Numbered from the stretch's first letter, positions 33,433 to 45,640 are shown. The stretch is DNA of 64,000 nt from Escallonia rubra (GCA_033065855.1 JAVXUO010001751.1:124001-188000), one strand, 5' to 3'. The notes: generated by a model not told the origin, from the sequence alone. Numbers and translations: made by a program.

Positions 33433-35874
33433 ATGAGCTCCTTCAACTTCCCCATTAATTAAGAAACCTCAATTGTAATTACCTGACGTAAGTCTCATAT
33501 TCTGAATTCACTTCTTCACCAGCACTATTCCAGTGTGGTGCGGGAATCCTTTATTCTAATCATCACATCTGGGCGCCAACGTGATGCCGCTTGCCTAGTT
33601 TTAGAAACATCCGGAAGTAAATGCAATTCAAAGCTCGAAAGGAGTGACTTGGCATTTATGTTGGGTTTGTGAGTCGTTTCAAAACAAGCAAATTCTTTTA
33701 TCCCACGTTACTTGGAAATGAGTTTTGAAAGAGGGTCTATATAAGGAGCTTTTACTATCTTCTTGGTAGTAAGACTAGAGTGTCCTAGTCCCATGCAACC
33801 CGTGTGCAAGTTCGTGTTATTAGGCGCGCTTAGCGGTCGCAAAAAACGTGAATTATTTTTGAAAAATATTTTGTATTTTCGGAAAAAATTAGTTTTACCG
33901 AAAATGTGTGATTTATTTAAATTCAAATTTTGATTTATTTCAAATAAATTTATGACAGTTATTTTTAACTGTTGCAAATGTTTTTTTCCCAACACTAGTG
34001 TTTATCCAAATTCACACACTTTCCAAATTTTTATAAATACAAGTTTTTCAGTTCTTTTCAGAATACACACACTTGCGTCAAAAAGCTCTTTCTTTCTATA
34101 AAATTGCTATAGTCAAATCGTACACTGCTTCAAAGAGAATTCGAAGGAAAGTTTTTGAATTTGCTGTTTACATATTTCCAAAAGACTTTGTTGTATCCTT
34201 GAGGATTATGTGTCATTAACCCATCAGCAAACTCGTTTTTCGAGTGGGGACAAATAAAGCCTTAAAGACAGCAATTACGCACCTCAAGGTCTTTATTTGT
34301 GATTCTAATTCCATCAAGTGTCCAACAATTTATGCAGATCTACTCTGATTCATGTTGTTTGTAATGCTAGTCGTCAACCTGTTGCGATCCTCCCACTTTA
34401 TCCATGTTTGGGATCACGTACCTAAAAATTGGAGTATATGACAATAAGCACGAAGTACGCAGAATTATGATCAACCATAAGGAGAAGATGGCATGGGTGC
34501 ATAAGTTCTCTGAGACTAACTAGGAACTTTGAATTCAATTACAAACTATAGATCATAATTTACCAAATTTAAGTTTCACAAATTAAAAAACTAAGCAATC
34601 TCACAACAAATGTATGGCAAGAAAATAAGGATATTGAGTTTTCAGATTGTTAACAGAAATAATTAAATATATAGTTAGACTTGAATTACCCTTAAGCCTA
34701 GGTCCATACTTTTAAGAAAATCTTTTGAAAGGCATTAGAAATCGACTTGATATTCTTTACCACGCGGGTGAAGATCTATCCACTTATAAACTCCTTGGTG
34801 CTATAAACAAATCGAGAACGAAGCTTTGACAATCCCAAAACTCCAAGCGTTGACAACCCCAAGATTTGTTTCAATCCCATTTTGGTTAAAAGCTCGTGCA
34901 CAAATAAATCACGCTAAAGAAGAAGATGGGACATAAGATGATCAAGTACATGCAACCTTGGTTACATATAATAGAACCCTCCTCTTCTATCTGAGACTGC
35001 TCTTTTGAAGCCTTAGCCAGCATTTCGTTCTATAATGTATCCTTAGTCACAAGATCGTTGAACCAGACTCAACCGTTCTCTTACACCGGTGAATTTCATC
35101 GATCTTTGAGTATTGATCTTTCTTCTTAATTAGCAAGTCTAAGAGCTATTTTCTTGATTAATCCTAAGGGCCATTTTCTCAATCAACCTTGAGGGCTATT
35201 TTCTCGATCAAACTTGAGGTTTACTTTCTTTACCAGCTTTGAGAGTTATTTAGCTCATATTACTTCATTGAAGACCTCTGTGGTTCAATTCAAGAGTTTT
35301 AGGGGTTTACAATTAAACCATAATTAGAGTCCAAATCGGCCGAGCTTGTACTCCCCACATCTCTTTTTTCCCTAGCATATGGGCTTTAGCATCTATCATC
35401 AATATAGCTTACCACATGCATACTATCTCACATGCTTTTCCATGTAATGGTCCACTACAGTTGCCCTTGCGCGACCTAGCATTAGCAAGATCTCGCCTGT
35501 TTCCCGTCATTTGTCGTCTAAATATTAAAATTCTTTTATCCTTCTTGCTTTAGCATCTAGAGTTCATCCTTAAGTTATACTTTATTTTGAACTCGAACTA
35601 CCAATGTGGGCTTCATATAAATAGTTCAAATCCTTTGATATTTTCAGGCACTATCTTTTTGTAGAATCCATCGGTTAAGGCTTTCATTGCTCCCTTTTGT
35701 TCTGTTTAGCCAATTGATTCTCTCATAATTACGACTCTATTCTCAATGTGGAGTTTATCCCGTGTTTCATGCTGATATGGAATATCGTAAGGCGCCCTTC
35801 AATTCTTTGAAAAAGACCAATTCCGCTTAAAGGTGGAAGAGTAACCCTTTTCTGGTCCACAAGTAGAATGCCTC
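33433..35874. other. Repeat-derived intergenic DNA, LTR-like part at about 33590-34340
   Basis: 33720-34340 has LTR traits (TCTATATAAGGAGC at 33737, a second TATAAATAC at 34036, a long transcribed leader), but neither its ends nor a TSD can be defined. 35120-35250 contains four diverged copies of GAGGGCTATTTTCTCGATCA. No gene is supported. Confidence 0.35.
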
Positions 35875-36380
35875 GTGCTAGTGTATTCAGCAAAGCGTCA
35901 ATTAAGACCTTACTCCATGAGCACATACTGCATTTTCAAATCCAATGTGGTAATATCACGTCTTTTACCAGTTTCCTTCAAATATGTCAACTCTCAAGTT
36001 AACAAATGGGATGTTGACGGAAGACGTTTTGTGATAATGAAGCCTTCATTATGGAGCTATAATGAAGAAGGTGGGTTTACTAACATGGCCTATGGGTCTT
36101 TAATGCTTTACGTTATTCGTGATAATGAAGCCTTCTTGACACTGGTATCGTGTTGGAGAAGTGAGTGTCATACCTTCGTTACTGCCTTTGGTGAGGTTAT
36201 AGTTACGATGGAGGATATGTGCGAGCTTTTTAGGCTTGAGCTCGAGGTCCGAGTCTAACCCAGAGGCTGACAAAATCAAGGCCATGCTTGGACAATGGTT
36301 AGTGGCAGTGGCTCATCACCCAACTGGTTATCCGGATCAAACGGGTAGTAAAGATGTCTACAACTTTTAGGCAAAATATT
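35875..36380 (+). pseudogene. Plant mobile domain (PMD) gene fragment, 5' part
   Basis: The frame reads RRFVIMKPSLWSYNEEGGF, then SCWRSECHTFVTAFGEVIVT and MEDMCELFRLEL. This is the W-R-x-E-T-H-T-F-x-x-x-x-G-E pattern with an E-D helix typical of plant mobile domain proteins (aminotransferase-like PMD), which occur as transposon genes and as domesticated genes such as MAIN/MAIL. A stop follows at about 36256. Loose similarity continues to 36380, where a copia element is inserted. The other half lies at 41487-41920. Confidence 0.6.
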
Positions 36381-39300
36381 TGTTGATATATGTCTTGTAT
36401 ATACGTCCCACATTGGTTATTCAAAGAAGATTGTAACTTGGCCTTAGTATATAAGACATATTATCCCACATTGGTCGCATAGAGAAGATCACTGCTTATT
36501 TCTAAGTATATGTAAGTTGTCTTATATTGTGTTTAAGGTCAAGAGAGGAAAGTCCTTCTTTGAGTAGGAAAACAATTAAGAGATACACGTGAGTGAGTGT
36601 TGTAAATCTGACTTGTGCAAAGTAGATTTGAGTTCTCTCATATCTCTTATGTTCTCTCATATCTCTTATGTTCTCTCATTCAGTTATCGTGTTCTATACA
36701 TATTTATCTAAAGTGATTTAGTAACAAGTGGTATTAGGAGCATTCCAGGTTTATTTTTTGTGCAAAATTAAAATTGATTTAAGAGGATAAATATGTCGAA
36801 CAACACGAGCATAAAAGTATGCCTGTGAACAATTCAACGGGAAGACGAATTTTAGCATATGGCAGAGCATGGTGAAGGATATCCTTGTGCAGCGAGGATT
36901 GCTCAAGCCTTTACTGGGGAATAAGCCTGAATCGATGGATCTGGATGATTGGGAGGAATTACAGGCTAAGGTTGTATTTATGATACTGTTGAATCTAGCC
37001 CCGAAGATTAAGTACCAGGTTTTGATAGAGACTTTTCCAACAGCTCTGCCGCAGAAATTAGAGAAGATATATATGTCAAAATCTTTGTCAAATCGATTAT
37101 ATCTGAAGAAAGATCTGTAACAATTATGGATGGATGAAGGTCATATCTCAGTGACCATATATCAGAATTTAACCGATTAGTGTCCTGATTGTCGAGTATA
37201 TATGTTACAGTCGAGGAATAAGATTAGGCGATTCTATTGTTATCTTCACTTCCAAAATCATATGAGACCTTGAAGACTACGTTGCTTATTGGAAAGAAGA
37301 CATTGCTTGTTGATGATGTTATTTCGGCTCTTATGGACACGAGCAGAGTTAATGGTACGAGTTCAAGTAGTCAAGGCGAAGGTTTGGTGGTAAGACTTGA
37401 AAATAAGAATGGTCAGGGAAGAGGCAGATGTCGGTCTAGAAACATGTATTCCGGACATGGAAAGGATATGTCTAAGTCTCGTGGAACTCATAACAAGTTC
37501 AGTATTGAATACTGGTATTGTAAAGAGATTGGTCATATTGCAAGGGAGTGTCCAGAAAGGAAGGACAAGAAGAATGGAAAGAAACATGTGAATAATGCTA
37601 ATGTTGCTAAGAAGATGACAAAAGCAGCGATGGTGATCTTACTTGGTGTCATTGGTTGAGCAGCAAGAAGGTAATCTCTTATCAGTTAGAGACAACAGTG
37701 TTTTTCCACAGAATGGTTTCTTGACTTTGCATGTTCGTTTCAAATGTGCCCACATAAGGAATGGTTTGATTATCTTACTCCATATAACGGTAGTACTGTG
37801 TTATTAGGTAATGACACTGTTTATAAAATCATGGGATATGTACCATTAAAATTAAAATATTTGATGGGATTTTAAGAACCCTAGGTGATGTAAGGTACAT
37901 ACCTGACTTGAAGAAGAGTTTGATTTCATTGGGCACACTCGATTCTATAGATTGCAGTATATTTTTAAAAGGTGGAGTCACGAAAGTTAGCAAAGGTGCC
38001 ATGGTGATGATGAAAGTTAAAAAAACTGAAAAATTTGTATAAACTGATGGGGAACACACTTATATGTGGAGCTTCAGTATCAACTCATACAGGTTCAAGT
38101 AGTGATAACTCTGAGTTATGGCATAAACGGCTGAGACACTTGAGTAAGAGAGGTATGCTAGAACTTCACAAGCGCAAGCTGCTGCAGGGAATGAAATCAT
38201 GCAAGCTGGACTTCTGCAAAATTTTTGTGTTTGGGAAGCAAAAACGAGTTAGTTTTACAGCTGCTTCTCATACTAGTAAAGGGGTTCTGGACTACTCGGA
38301 TGTTTGGGAACCAATCAAGCATGTCTCAAATAAGGGAGCTCGTTACTTTGTTACATTTATAGATGATTTTTCAAAGAAAGTATGGGTGTATTTTATGAAG
38401 CATAAGTCTAAAGTCTTCAACGTGTTTAAGCAGTGGAAGGCTAGAGTTGAAAATCAGACGAGTAAGAAGCTTAAGTACTTCAGATCAGATAATGGCATGG
38501 AATACAAAGATGAGGAGTTTCTACAGTTCTGCAAGGATTAGGGTATCATCAGACACTTTTTGATGAAGAGGACTCCAGAGCAAAATGGGTTTGCCGAAAG
38601 GATGAACATAACCTTACTGGAGCGAGCTAGATGCATGAGGTTGAATGTAAGTTTGCCTAAGATTTTTTGGGCTGAAGCTATTAACATAGCTCATTACTTG
38701 ATCAATTGTTCTCCATCATCGGCCATTAATCATCGAGTTCCCGAAGAGGTATGGTCTGGTAAACAAGTTAATTTTTAGCAATGAGAATTTTTGGTTGTCC
38801 TGCGTATGTTCACCTTCAGAATGAATAACGATCCAAACTTGATCCTAAGTCGAAAGAATGAATATTCGTTGGATATGAGGATGGAGTAAAAGGATCCAAA
38901 GGATATAGGTTTTGGGATCCAGTGGCCAAGAAATGGTTGATCAGTAGGGATGTAGTAATCAATGAAGCACAGATATTGAACCCGGATGCAACTTCTAGCG
39001 AGAGGCAGGGTCACACAGTGGAGATAGAGTTGCATGAGCAGAGGACAAAATCAGCTGATAAGTCTACAGATGGATCAACATATGAGCAGTCTTTGGAGGA
39101 TCCATAGGAGCATCCTAGCGATTCTTGTAATCTAGTTAGAGATAGAGATCCGCGTACCAAGAAACCAACTCAAAGGTATGATTTTGAGGACTTGGTCTCG
39201 TTTGCACTAATCGTGGGAAGTGGAGATCCTACCAGTTAGAATAAGGCTGTTAAGGCAGAGGATAGTAACTCGCGGTTGACAGTAATGGATGAGGATATGG

Positions 39301-39623
39301 AATCTCTACGGAAGAATTAGACTTGGGAATTAGTAAAACTTCCAAAGGGTGTGAAAGCTAGTGGATACAAGTACGTGGGTAAAAACGAAAGATCAGACTG
39401 GTAGTAAAAGAGTATTCTCAAAGATAGGGAATTGATTATAATGAAATCTTTTTGCTAGTGGTGAAGCACACTTCTATTAGATTGATATTATCCATTGTAT
39501 CAGTGTATAAATGGAGTTAGAACAACTTAATGTGAAGACAGCTTTCCTCTATGGTGATTTAGAGGAGAAGATCTACATGCAGCAACCTGAAGGATTTATT
39601 GAGCCTAGAAAGAAGGACTATGT

Positions 39624-39946
39624 CACTACAAGAAAAGACGTCTTTTGCGACGGAGTTTTAGCGACGGCATCGATTCCGTCTCTAAAAGGAGTTTTACCGA
39701 CGGAAACCTCCGTCAGTAAAACTCCATCGTAAAATATTATTTAAGCGACGGATTTATTTCGTCACAAAAACCTCCGTCGGTACCGACGGAAACCTCCGTC
39801 AGTAAATCTCCGTCGGGACGAATAGGTCTTCACCGACGGACTTTTAGCGACGGAGTTATTCTGTCGCTAAAAGCCTATTTAACTCTCAGATCTGGGTTGA
39901 ACTATCACTGCTTCTCTCTTTGAAAGAACTTTTTAGCTTGCACACA
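39624..39946. mobile_element. CACTA remnant inside copia RT, right end replaced by a palindrome
   Basis: The left terminus CACTACAAGAAAAGACG at 39624 and dense TTTTAGCGACGGA-type repeats identify a CACTA family member. The target triplet TGT occurs at 39621-39623 and 39947-39949. The expected right terminus (CTTGTAGTG) is absent. The insert instead ends in GCTTGCACACA, an inverted copy of the adjoining copia sequence. Confidence 0.8.
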
Positions 39947-39965
39947 TGTGTGCAAGCTAAAAAGT
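39928..39965. repeat. Perfect 38-bp palindrome at the CACTA-copia junction
   Basis: The arms ACTTTTTAGCTTGCACACA and TGTGTGCAAGCTAAAAAGT pair with no loop and no mismatch about 39946/39947. The right arm is copia RT coding sequence; the left arm is its inverted duplicate. Confidence 0.95.
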
Positions 39966-41486
39966 CCTTATTCCGTTAGAAGAAGTCTACTCGGCAGTGC
40001 TACAAGCGATTCGATACATTCATGCAACTCATGGTTAAGCTTGCTGTGAGTATGATTGTTGTGTGTATTATCGAATCCTTGATGACAGTTCACTGTTATT
40101 ACTTACATTATATGTGGATGATATGTTGATTGCTACGATAAGTAAGTCTCATATTCTGCACTTGAAGAAATTGTTGAGCAGGGAGTTTGACATGAAGGAT
40201 CTTGGTTCTGCTAAGAAGATATTTGGTAAGGAGATTCATAGAGATAGATAGGCAGGAAAGTTGTAGGTAACTCAGAAAAGTTATGTTGAAAAAGTACTAG
40301 AGAGGTTTAATATGCTCAACGCTAAATAGGTTAGTACACCATTGATAGCTCATTTTCAGTTATCTTCACAACTATGACCTAGAACAGAGGAAAATGCTGA
40401 GTATATGTCTCGAGTACCATACGCAAATGCGGTTTGTTATCTTATGTATGCCATGGTGTGTACCCGATCTGATATATCACATGCAGTTAGTATGCTCAGT
40501 AGGTATATGGGAAATCCAGGAAAGAAGCATTGGGATGCAGTGAAGTGGATCTTCAGTTAACTAGGAGGTTCGACCAACTTTAGCATCCCGTTTGATCGTG
40601 ATTGGGCAAAAGGTGAGGTCTCTGGCTTTGTGGATTTTACATTCTATGGAGGTCCGATATGTTGAAACTTAGTGTTACAATCTACTACAACATTGTCAAC
40701 TAGGGAAGCAGAGTACAGGGCATTGACAGAGGCAGCTAAGGAGGCATTATGGTTGAAGGGATTGGTAGAAGAGCTTGGCTTCAAGCAGCTTGGTGTTTTG
40801 TTACAGTGTGACAGTCAGAGTGCAATAGATTTGGCCAAGAATCAGGTTTTCCATGCTAGGACCAAACATATTGATGTACGTTATCACAGGGTCCGGGACT
40901 GGATTATTTTTAGATAGATTGTATTGCATAAGGTTCATATTAATGACAACATAGTTGATATGTTCACGAAGACAGTCACAACAGATAAGTTCAAGCATTG
41001 TTTGAGCTTGATTCATCTTCTTTCTTGCTGAGTTAAAGGTGGAGTGCATCCCTGCCTTTAAGGCGGATGCAAGGTAAAGTACCTGAAGAAGGTACTGAAG
41101 GCATATTACACTTTTCTTATAAAGTGGTTAGTTAATACAAGCCAAATTGGAGATTGTTGATATCTATCTTGTATTTATGTTCCACATTGGTTAGTCAAAG
41201 AAGATTGCAACTTGGCCTTAATAAATAAGACATCTTGTCCCACATTAGTTGTATAGAGAAGACAACTGCTTATCTCTAAGTAGATGTAAGCTGTCTTGTA
41301 TTATGTTTAAGGTCAAAAGAGAAGAGTCCTTCTTAGAGTAGGAAAACAGTTGAGAGATACACGTGAAGGAGCGTTGTAAATCTGACTTGCGAAAAGTGGA
41401 TTTGAGTTCTCTCATATCTCTTGTGTTCTTTTGATCGGTTATCGTGTCCTACACATATTTATCTAGAGCGATTTCGCAACAATATT

Positions 41487-41920
41487 GCTCCATGATGCTG
41501 GGTTCAGAATTTAACGAGCGTTTCATGCTTAGGATTGTTATCTTGCTACTTGGATTATCATGCTGCTCTCAAGGAATTTACTGCCCAGGTTCCCTGAGGA
41601 CTTTTTCACTAAGGCTTATGTCAAGCTCGCCTCTTTGCTTGCTGTTCACAAAAAAGATTGCCCATGCTCTTCATGTTCTAGGTCACTTATACCCTTATCT
41701 TAGACCTTTTTCTTGAGCCAAGCTTTTATGGTTTAGGGCTGATAAAAGGAGCTATGTCAACTCGGCCTTACTCCAAATATCGGCATTTGAATATCTTTTT
41801 GCATACACTGAGGCTCGTGATCCTTTTCCTCCTCGAGTTGCCAGCACACCATACATTCCTTTATTGAATCTCAACATGGGTTGTTCTTTCTTCAACTTGA
41901 CCATTCGATTATCTAGATAG
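41487..41920 (+). pseudogene. Plant mobile domain gene fragment, 3' part
   Basis: After the copia element, the sequence encodes LATWIIMLLSRNLLPRFPED, then FFTKAYVKLASLLAVHKK. Further on it reads SYVNSALLQISAFEYLFAY. This is the middle to C-terminal half of a PMD protein in the same orientation as 35875-36380. Frame changes and stops show it is dead. Removing the copia element and one ATATT rejoins the two halves without loss. Confidence 0.5.
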
Positions 41921-42404
41921 AATTCCAAAATCTTTTGAAACAAGTCATAAATAAAAGCGGTCATTTGCATTCTTGAGTCCAAATGACATTCTTTAAGTTG
42001 AGAAGAAGCTTAACAAGGAGAATGTGTATAATTAGTTTAACATCTAGTCCAGGCATGTCGGTATAGTGCCATGCGAACTCATCCTTGTATTTTGAATTAA
42101 GGCAATGAAGCTACTCTTAGTCTCTTTAGGCAGACCCTAGCGGTCAGAATAAGCTTTGGTTTTTCTTTAAAAGACGTTAAGGTGATGGATCTAACTCATG
42201 CAACTAGTGTTTGGGTTCATCCTCGAGTTCTGGTGGTTAGACCTCAGGCTAACTTACCACAATCTTTGCTTCTTCGGATGATCAAAGCTTCACAAGGTGG
42301 GAATGAGTGTGATCATCCAATAGATGTTACTTGAGTCGCCAGTTTTGTGTAGGATTCCTTTCGAGAATGCCTTAATATGGAAGTGATGGTAACTAGCAAC
42401 CCAA
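41921..42404. other. Unassigned intergenic sequence
   Basis: No supported feature is present. It may be further decayed PMD-transposon sequence. Confidence 0.3.
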
Positions 42405-42413
42405 TTATATTTA

Positions 42414-43848
42414 GGGTTAATTACACTTATGTCCCTGAGGTTTAGGTGTAATTACACGCGTGTCCATAAGTTTGGAAAATAGGCACTTATATCCTCTGAC
42501 CTAACGGAATACCCAAATACATAATGGAATTGTCGAAATGACCATATTGCCCATGATCTCTCTTCAAATTTTCAAATGCCAATCATCTCTTCAAATTAGG
42601 GTTCAGTTTCAAATTAGGGTTTTATATTTTCCAAATTAGGGTTTCAAAACCCTAACCCTAATTTAACAAATTAGAGGTTTCGAAGCCCTAAATTTTCAAA
42701 TTAGAGTTTCAAAATTAGGTTTTCCAAACCCTAATTTGACAAATTAGGGATTTCAAAGCCATAATCTTTCAAATTAGGGTACATTTGTTCAATTTAGGGT
42801 TTTAGGGAAACACTGATTGAATCTCCCCCTTCCCTTCCCCCCAACACCGCTGCCCACCCCTTCCCTTCGCCCCAACCCCGCTGCCTATCTCTCCCTTCCC
42901 CCAGCTCGCCCCTTCTCCCTCCCCGCCGGCGCCATTACAGCCACGGCCACACATCTGCCGCTACACGCTGCCGCCCCTCCCTCTCCCTAACATGCCGCTA
43001 CACGCCGCTGCACATCTGAACTTCATTACGCCAAGTCCAACACGGTGACATTCACACACCACTACACCAGCACCATGTCATGGGGCCTGGGCTGGAAGCG
43101 CCCATCAGACACCTTCCACGTGTCCCTGCACTACATCACCTACAAGTCTGCCGCCGTGGACGATCAAACTCCCTCCACATCTTCCACGTTGTCTAGGAGC
43201 TCTTCGTCCTCCTCCATCACGCCGTCGCCGGATCAGCACTAGAACGACCTATTCATCCTGATCGACCTCGATTGGACCGCCGACGATGACGGGAGATCTT
43301 GACTTGTGGGTTTACAATCATAACTTGAGATCTTGACTTGCGGCTGATTTGTTGGGTGGCGGCAGCGCCGACGATGGGAGCAAGGGATGATTTTACGGTC
43401 GATTTCAAAACTTTCAAATTAGGTTTTAAAACCCTAATTTGTCAAATTAGGGTTTTGAAACCCTAATTTGTCAAATTAGGGTTTTGAAACCCTAATTTGT
43501 AAATTTTGAAATCAGCCACAATTCAACAAATGAAACCTTTTTGGAAAAAAATATGAACTCTACCCTAATTGGAAAGTAAGAATCTGCATTTGGAAGAGAG
43601 TTTCTAAAAAATTTGGAGAGAGAAACTCATTTCTTTAAAAATTAAGTTTTTAACAAGGGTAGTATTGTCATTTAAAAAATACATATTGATGACATCACCG
43701 AAAAAGTACACTTTTTGGACGGATACTTGACGGATGGACATAAGTGTTACATTTTTAACGTTTGTGGACACGGTTTGTTACCTTTTGAAACTTTGTGTCC
43801 TTGACTATAATTACACCTAAACCCCAGGGACATAAGTGTAATTAACCC
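42414..43848. mobile_element. MULE-type TIR element (1,435 bp) with a perfect 9-bp TSD
   Basis: Both ends start, reading inward, GGGTTAATTACACTTATGTC and share GTTTAGGTGTAATTA. Weaker inverted similarity extends to roughly 90 bp. The flanks are TTATATTTA (42405-42413) and TTATATTTA (43849-43857), a perfect 9-bp duplication. The subterminal regions are full of alternating AAATTAGGGTTT and AAACCCTAATTT blocks (42595-42790 and 43410-43500). The core carries a GC-rich, coding-like segment, so this is a Pack-MULE candidate. No transposase is present. Confidence 0.92.
43024..43242 (+). pseudogene. Coding-like segment captured in a MULE, family not recognised
   Basis: The frame reads NTVTFTHHYTSTMSWGLGWK, then RPSDTFHVSLHYITYKSAA and a Ser-rich linker to a TAG at 43240-43242. 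Beyond the stop the same frame continues NDLFILIDLDWTADDDGRS. Codon use and the GC level differ sharply from the AT-rich element around it. It resembles an exon of a soluble host protein, with an acidic-aromatic C-terminal motif, but I cannot name the gene. Confidence 0.5.
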
Positions 43849-43857
43849 TTATATTTA

Positions 43858-45061
43858 CCTTAGCGCAATTATGATAAAATGATGGTACTACCCCATTTTT
43901 GTGGAGCCAAAGGCATTGGCGATAATAGGTTAGCATCAATAATGTGGAATATTGCACAAGGATATGCTGGTCCCACTTTGAGAGTCACTTGAATGAATCC
44001 CAGAGAATCTATTTTATTACTTTTAAACCCACAAACAATAGGGCAAGCTAGCCACGATTTGTGATTGGAAGAGACCCGCCTTCACAAAGGTGCTCGAATG
44101 CATGATTCGTTAGAAGCTCCATTGTCGAGTAATGTCCTCTTGAGCTTCTCATTATTGATTGTTGATGTAACATACAACAGGTGAGTGTGAGAATATGGAA
44201 AGTGAATAGGACTGGCAAAATATGACCCAACCCATACAACCTAACCCAATCCGTCTATTTTTATTCTCTGCGGGTCAACATTTACAGATAAGTGAAGGTC
44301 TTTATCTGTAAATGTTGCACTGGTAGCCAAATTTCTCATAGATCTTTTCAAGTTATTGGACTCTTGTGTGCAAGGCTCTTGAAATTTGTGAGCGATTCTT
44401 AAAATTTCTTTAGTGGTAGGAATTCTAGCTATAGGCAAAAAATGCAAGCCGGTCAAAAAACCACTTGAATTAGGGCTTGTCCTTTCCTTTGACTGCCATA
44501 CTATTTGTCAAGTGTGCCACTATCTCGATAGCCAAGTTCACTTGATAAACATGCCTTCCACTCGAAGCGCGACTAAAATTTTTGTCACTACTTTGTCGAT
44601 CTCGTCGTCTAAGTCATTTTCCCCTACTTTGAGGTTGTAAATTTTTATTTCTGTTAAAATCTTGTCTTCTCCGACAATGCATTGCATCATCGAAGTTTTG
44701 AGCGGCTATAGTAAAAGATTTGTAATACATAAAGTTACAATTGGCCATGTGTAACTTGTATTCACCCGTCAACCCGTATGTGCACATTCATATCATCTCA
44801 GGTTTGGGAATTTGTTCTTGGCAGTCCAAGGCATTCCTATAAACCTCGTAACAAGCATGGTAAATCTTCTCTATGTCAATGCCCTTCCCTAGTGAGAGCG
44901 ATGAAAGATAGTTGTTCATCAGCTAAACATAAATATCTACAAAACTTTCGTACTAGGTATTCCCAAAGTGTTGGTACCGTTTGTATGACGGTAAGTGTAT
45001 GACGGTAAGTGTTGGTACCGTTTGTATGCTTTATTATAAGAGAAACTTGTGGAATTCTCTA
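43858..45061. other. Intergenic sequence with a strong hairpin
   Basis: No gene is supported. 44276-44317 forms a perfect 16-bp stem (CAACATTTACAGATAA / TTATCTGTAAATGTTG) around a 10-base loop. The direct repeat GTGTTGGTACCGTTTGTATG is at about 44967-45026. Confidence 0.45.
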
Positions 45062-45640
45062 AGCTAAGGGTTTGTTTGACCAAAAAAAAAATTTGGTTTT
45101 CAGTTTTTAAAGAGCAGCTTAAATTTTTTTTTTTATAAAAACAAGTGGGTGTTTGATAACCCCTTTTTTTTAGGTTTTTTTTTTGGTGTTTGCTAACCCT
45201 TTTTATTTTGTCTTTTTTTTTTTGTGCTTTGCGGTGGCGGTGGTGGGGTGTAGCGGTGGTGGCCGATGGTGGTGATGGTGGTCGAAGGTGGCTGCCGGCA
45301 GTCGCCGGCGGCCGGAGGTGGCAGCCGGCAGTCGCCGGCGGTGGTCACCGGTGGCCGGAGGTGGCTGCCGGTGGTCACCGGTGGCCGGAGGTGGCTGCCG
45401 GTGGCCACCGGCGGTCGGAGTTGGCAGCCGGCAGTCTCCGGCGGTGGTCACCGGCGGTGGGAGGTGGTCGCCGGTGGCCGGCGATGGTCGCTTGAGGTGG
45501 TTGCCGGCCGTGGGAGGGTGGTGGTGGTCTAAGAAAAAAAAACCCGTTTTTGGAGTTTTTTTTTTTTACTCTTCAGTTTAAAAACTGGTTTTTAAACGGA
45601 AAAAAAAAAAAGAGGAAATTTTTTTTATCAAACCTAGCCT
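45062..45640. mobile_element. Foldback-type non-autonomous element (TTTGGTTTTCAG family), copy 2
   Basis: The left arm (GGGTTTGTTTGACC, TTTGGTTTTCAGTTTTTAAA) and right arm (reversed: TAGGTTTGAT, AACCAGTTTTTAAACTGAAG) are inverted relatives rich in homopolymers. The core at 45230-45525 is a GC-rich repeat. Element 2955-5680 has the same design. Confidence 0.6.
45285..45500. repeat. About 33-bp GC-rich tandem repeat (GGAGGTGGCTGCCGG unit)
   Basis: Six to seven copies of GGTGGCCGGAGGTGGCTGCC and variants GGTGGTCACCGG occur. The long open frames on both strands here are consequences of the repeat. Confidence 0.85.

Larger units (their letters stand above)
36793..40917 (+). pseudogene. Copia gag-pol remnants (gag, integrase, RT, RNase H)
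   Basis: Gag spans 36793-37660 (KDILVQRGLLKPLLGNKPES). Its degenerate zinc knuckle WYCKEIGHIARECPERK has lost the first Cys. Integrase is 38035-38778: ELWHKRLRHLSKRGMLEL, FVTFIDDFSKKVWVYF, YFRSDNGMEYKDEEF and PEQNGFAERMN. RT begins near 39300, with LEQLNVKTAFLYGDLEEKIY. It is interrupted at 39624 and resumes QCYKRFDTFM, then LLTLYVDDMLIATI at about 40100. RNase H is 40672-40917 with STREAEYRALTEAAKEALWL and CDSQSAIDLAKN. Protease is poorly preserved. Stops occur in every domain. Confidence 0.9.
36381..41481 (+). mobile_element. Ty1/copia retrotransposon, complete ends, 5.1 kb
   Basis: The LTRs are 36381-36726 and 41155-41481. Both start TGTTGATAT and end AACA, and they share about 330 bp with many substitutions and small indels. 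The duplication ATATT (36376-36380 and 41482-41486) flanks the element. TGGTATTAGGAGC just after the left LTR matches the tRNA-Met primer-binding type. LTR divergence and numerous internal stops indicate age. A CACTA-like remnant interrupts RT. Confidence 0.93.

Noticed and set aside
33590-34340. A second complete LTR pair for the minus-strand copia element
   Set aside because: This stretch has LTR-like signals but does not match the LTR at 32515-33432 and has no definable ends.
43410-43500. Interstitial telomere repeat (CCCTAA-type blocks)
   Set aside because: Blocks are AAACCCTAATTTGTC and their inverse, not tandem TTTAGGG. They belong to the MULE subterminal region.
45190-45581. Long open frames on both strands encoding W/G/P-rich peptides
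   Set aside because: They are caused by the GC-rich tandem repeat in the foldback element.
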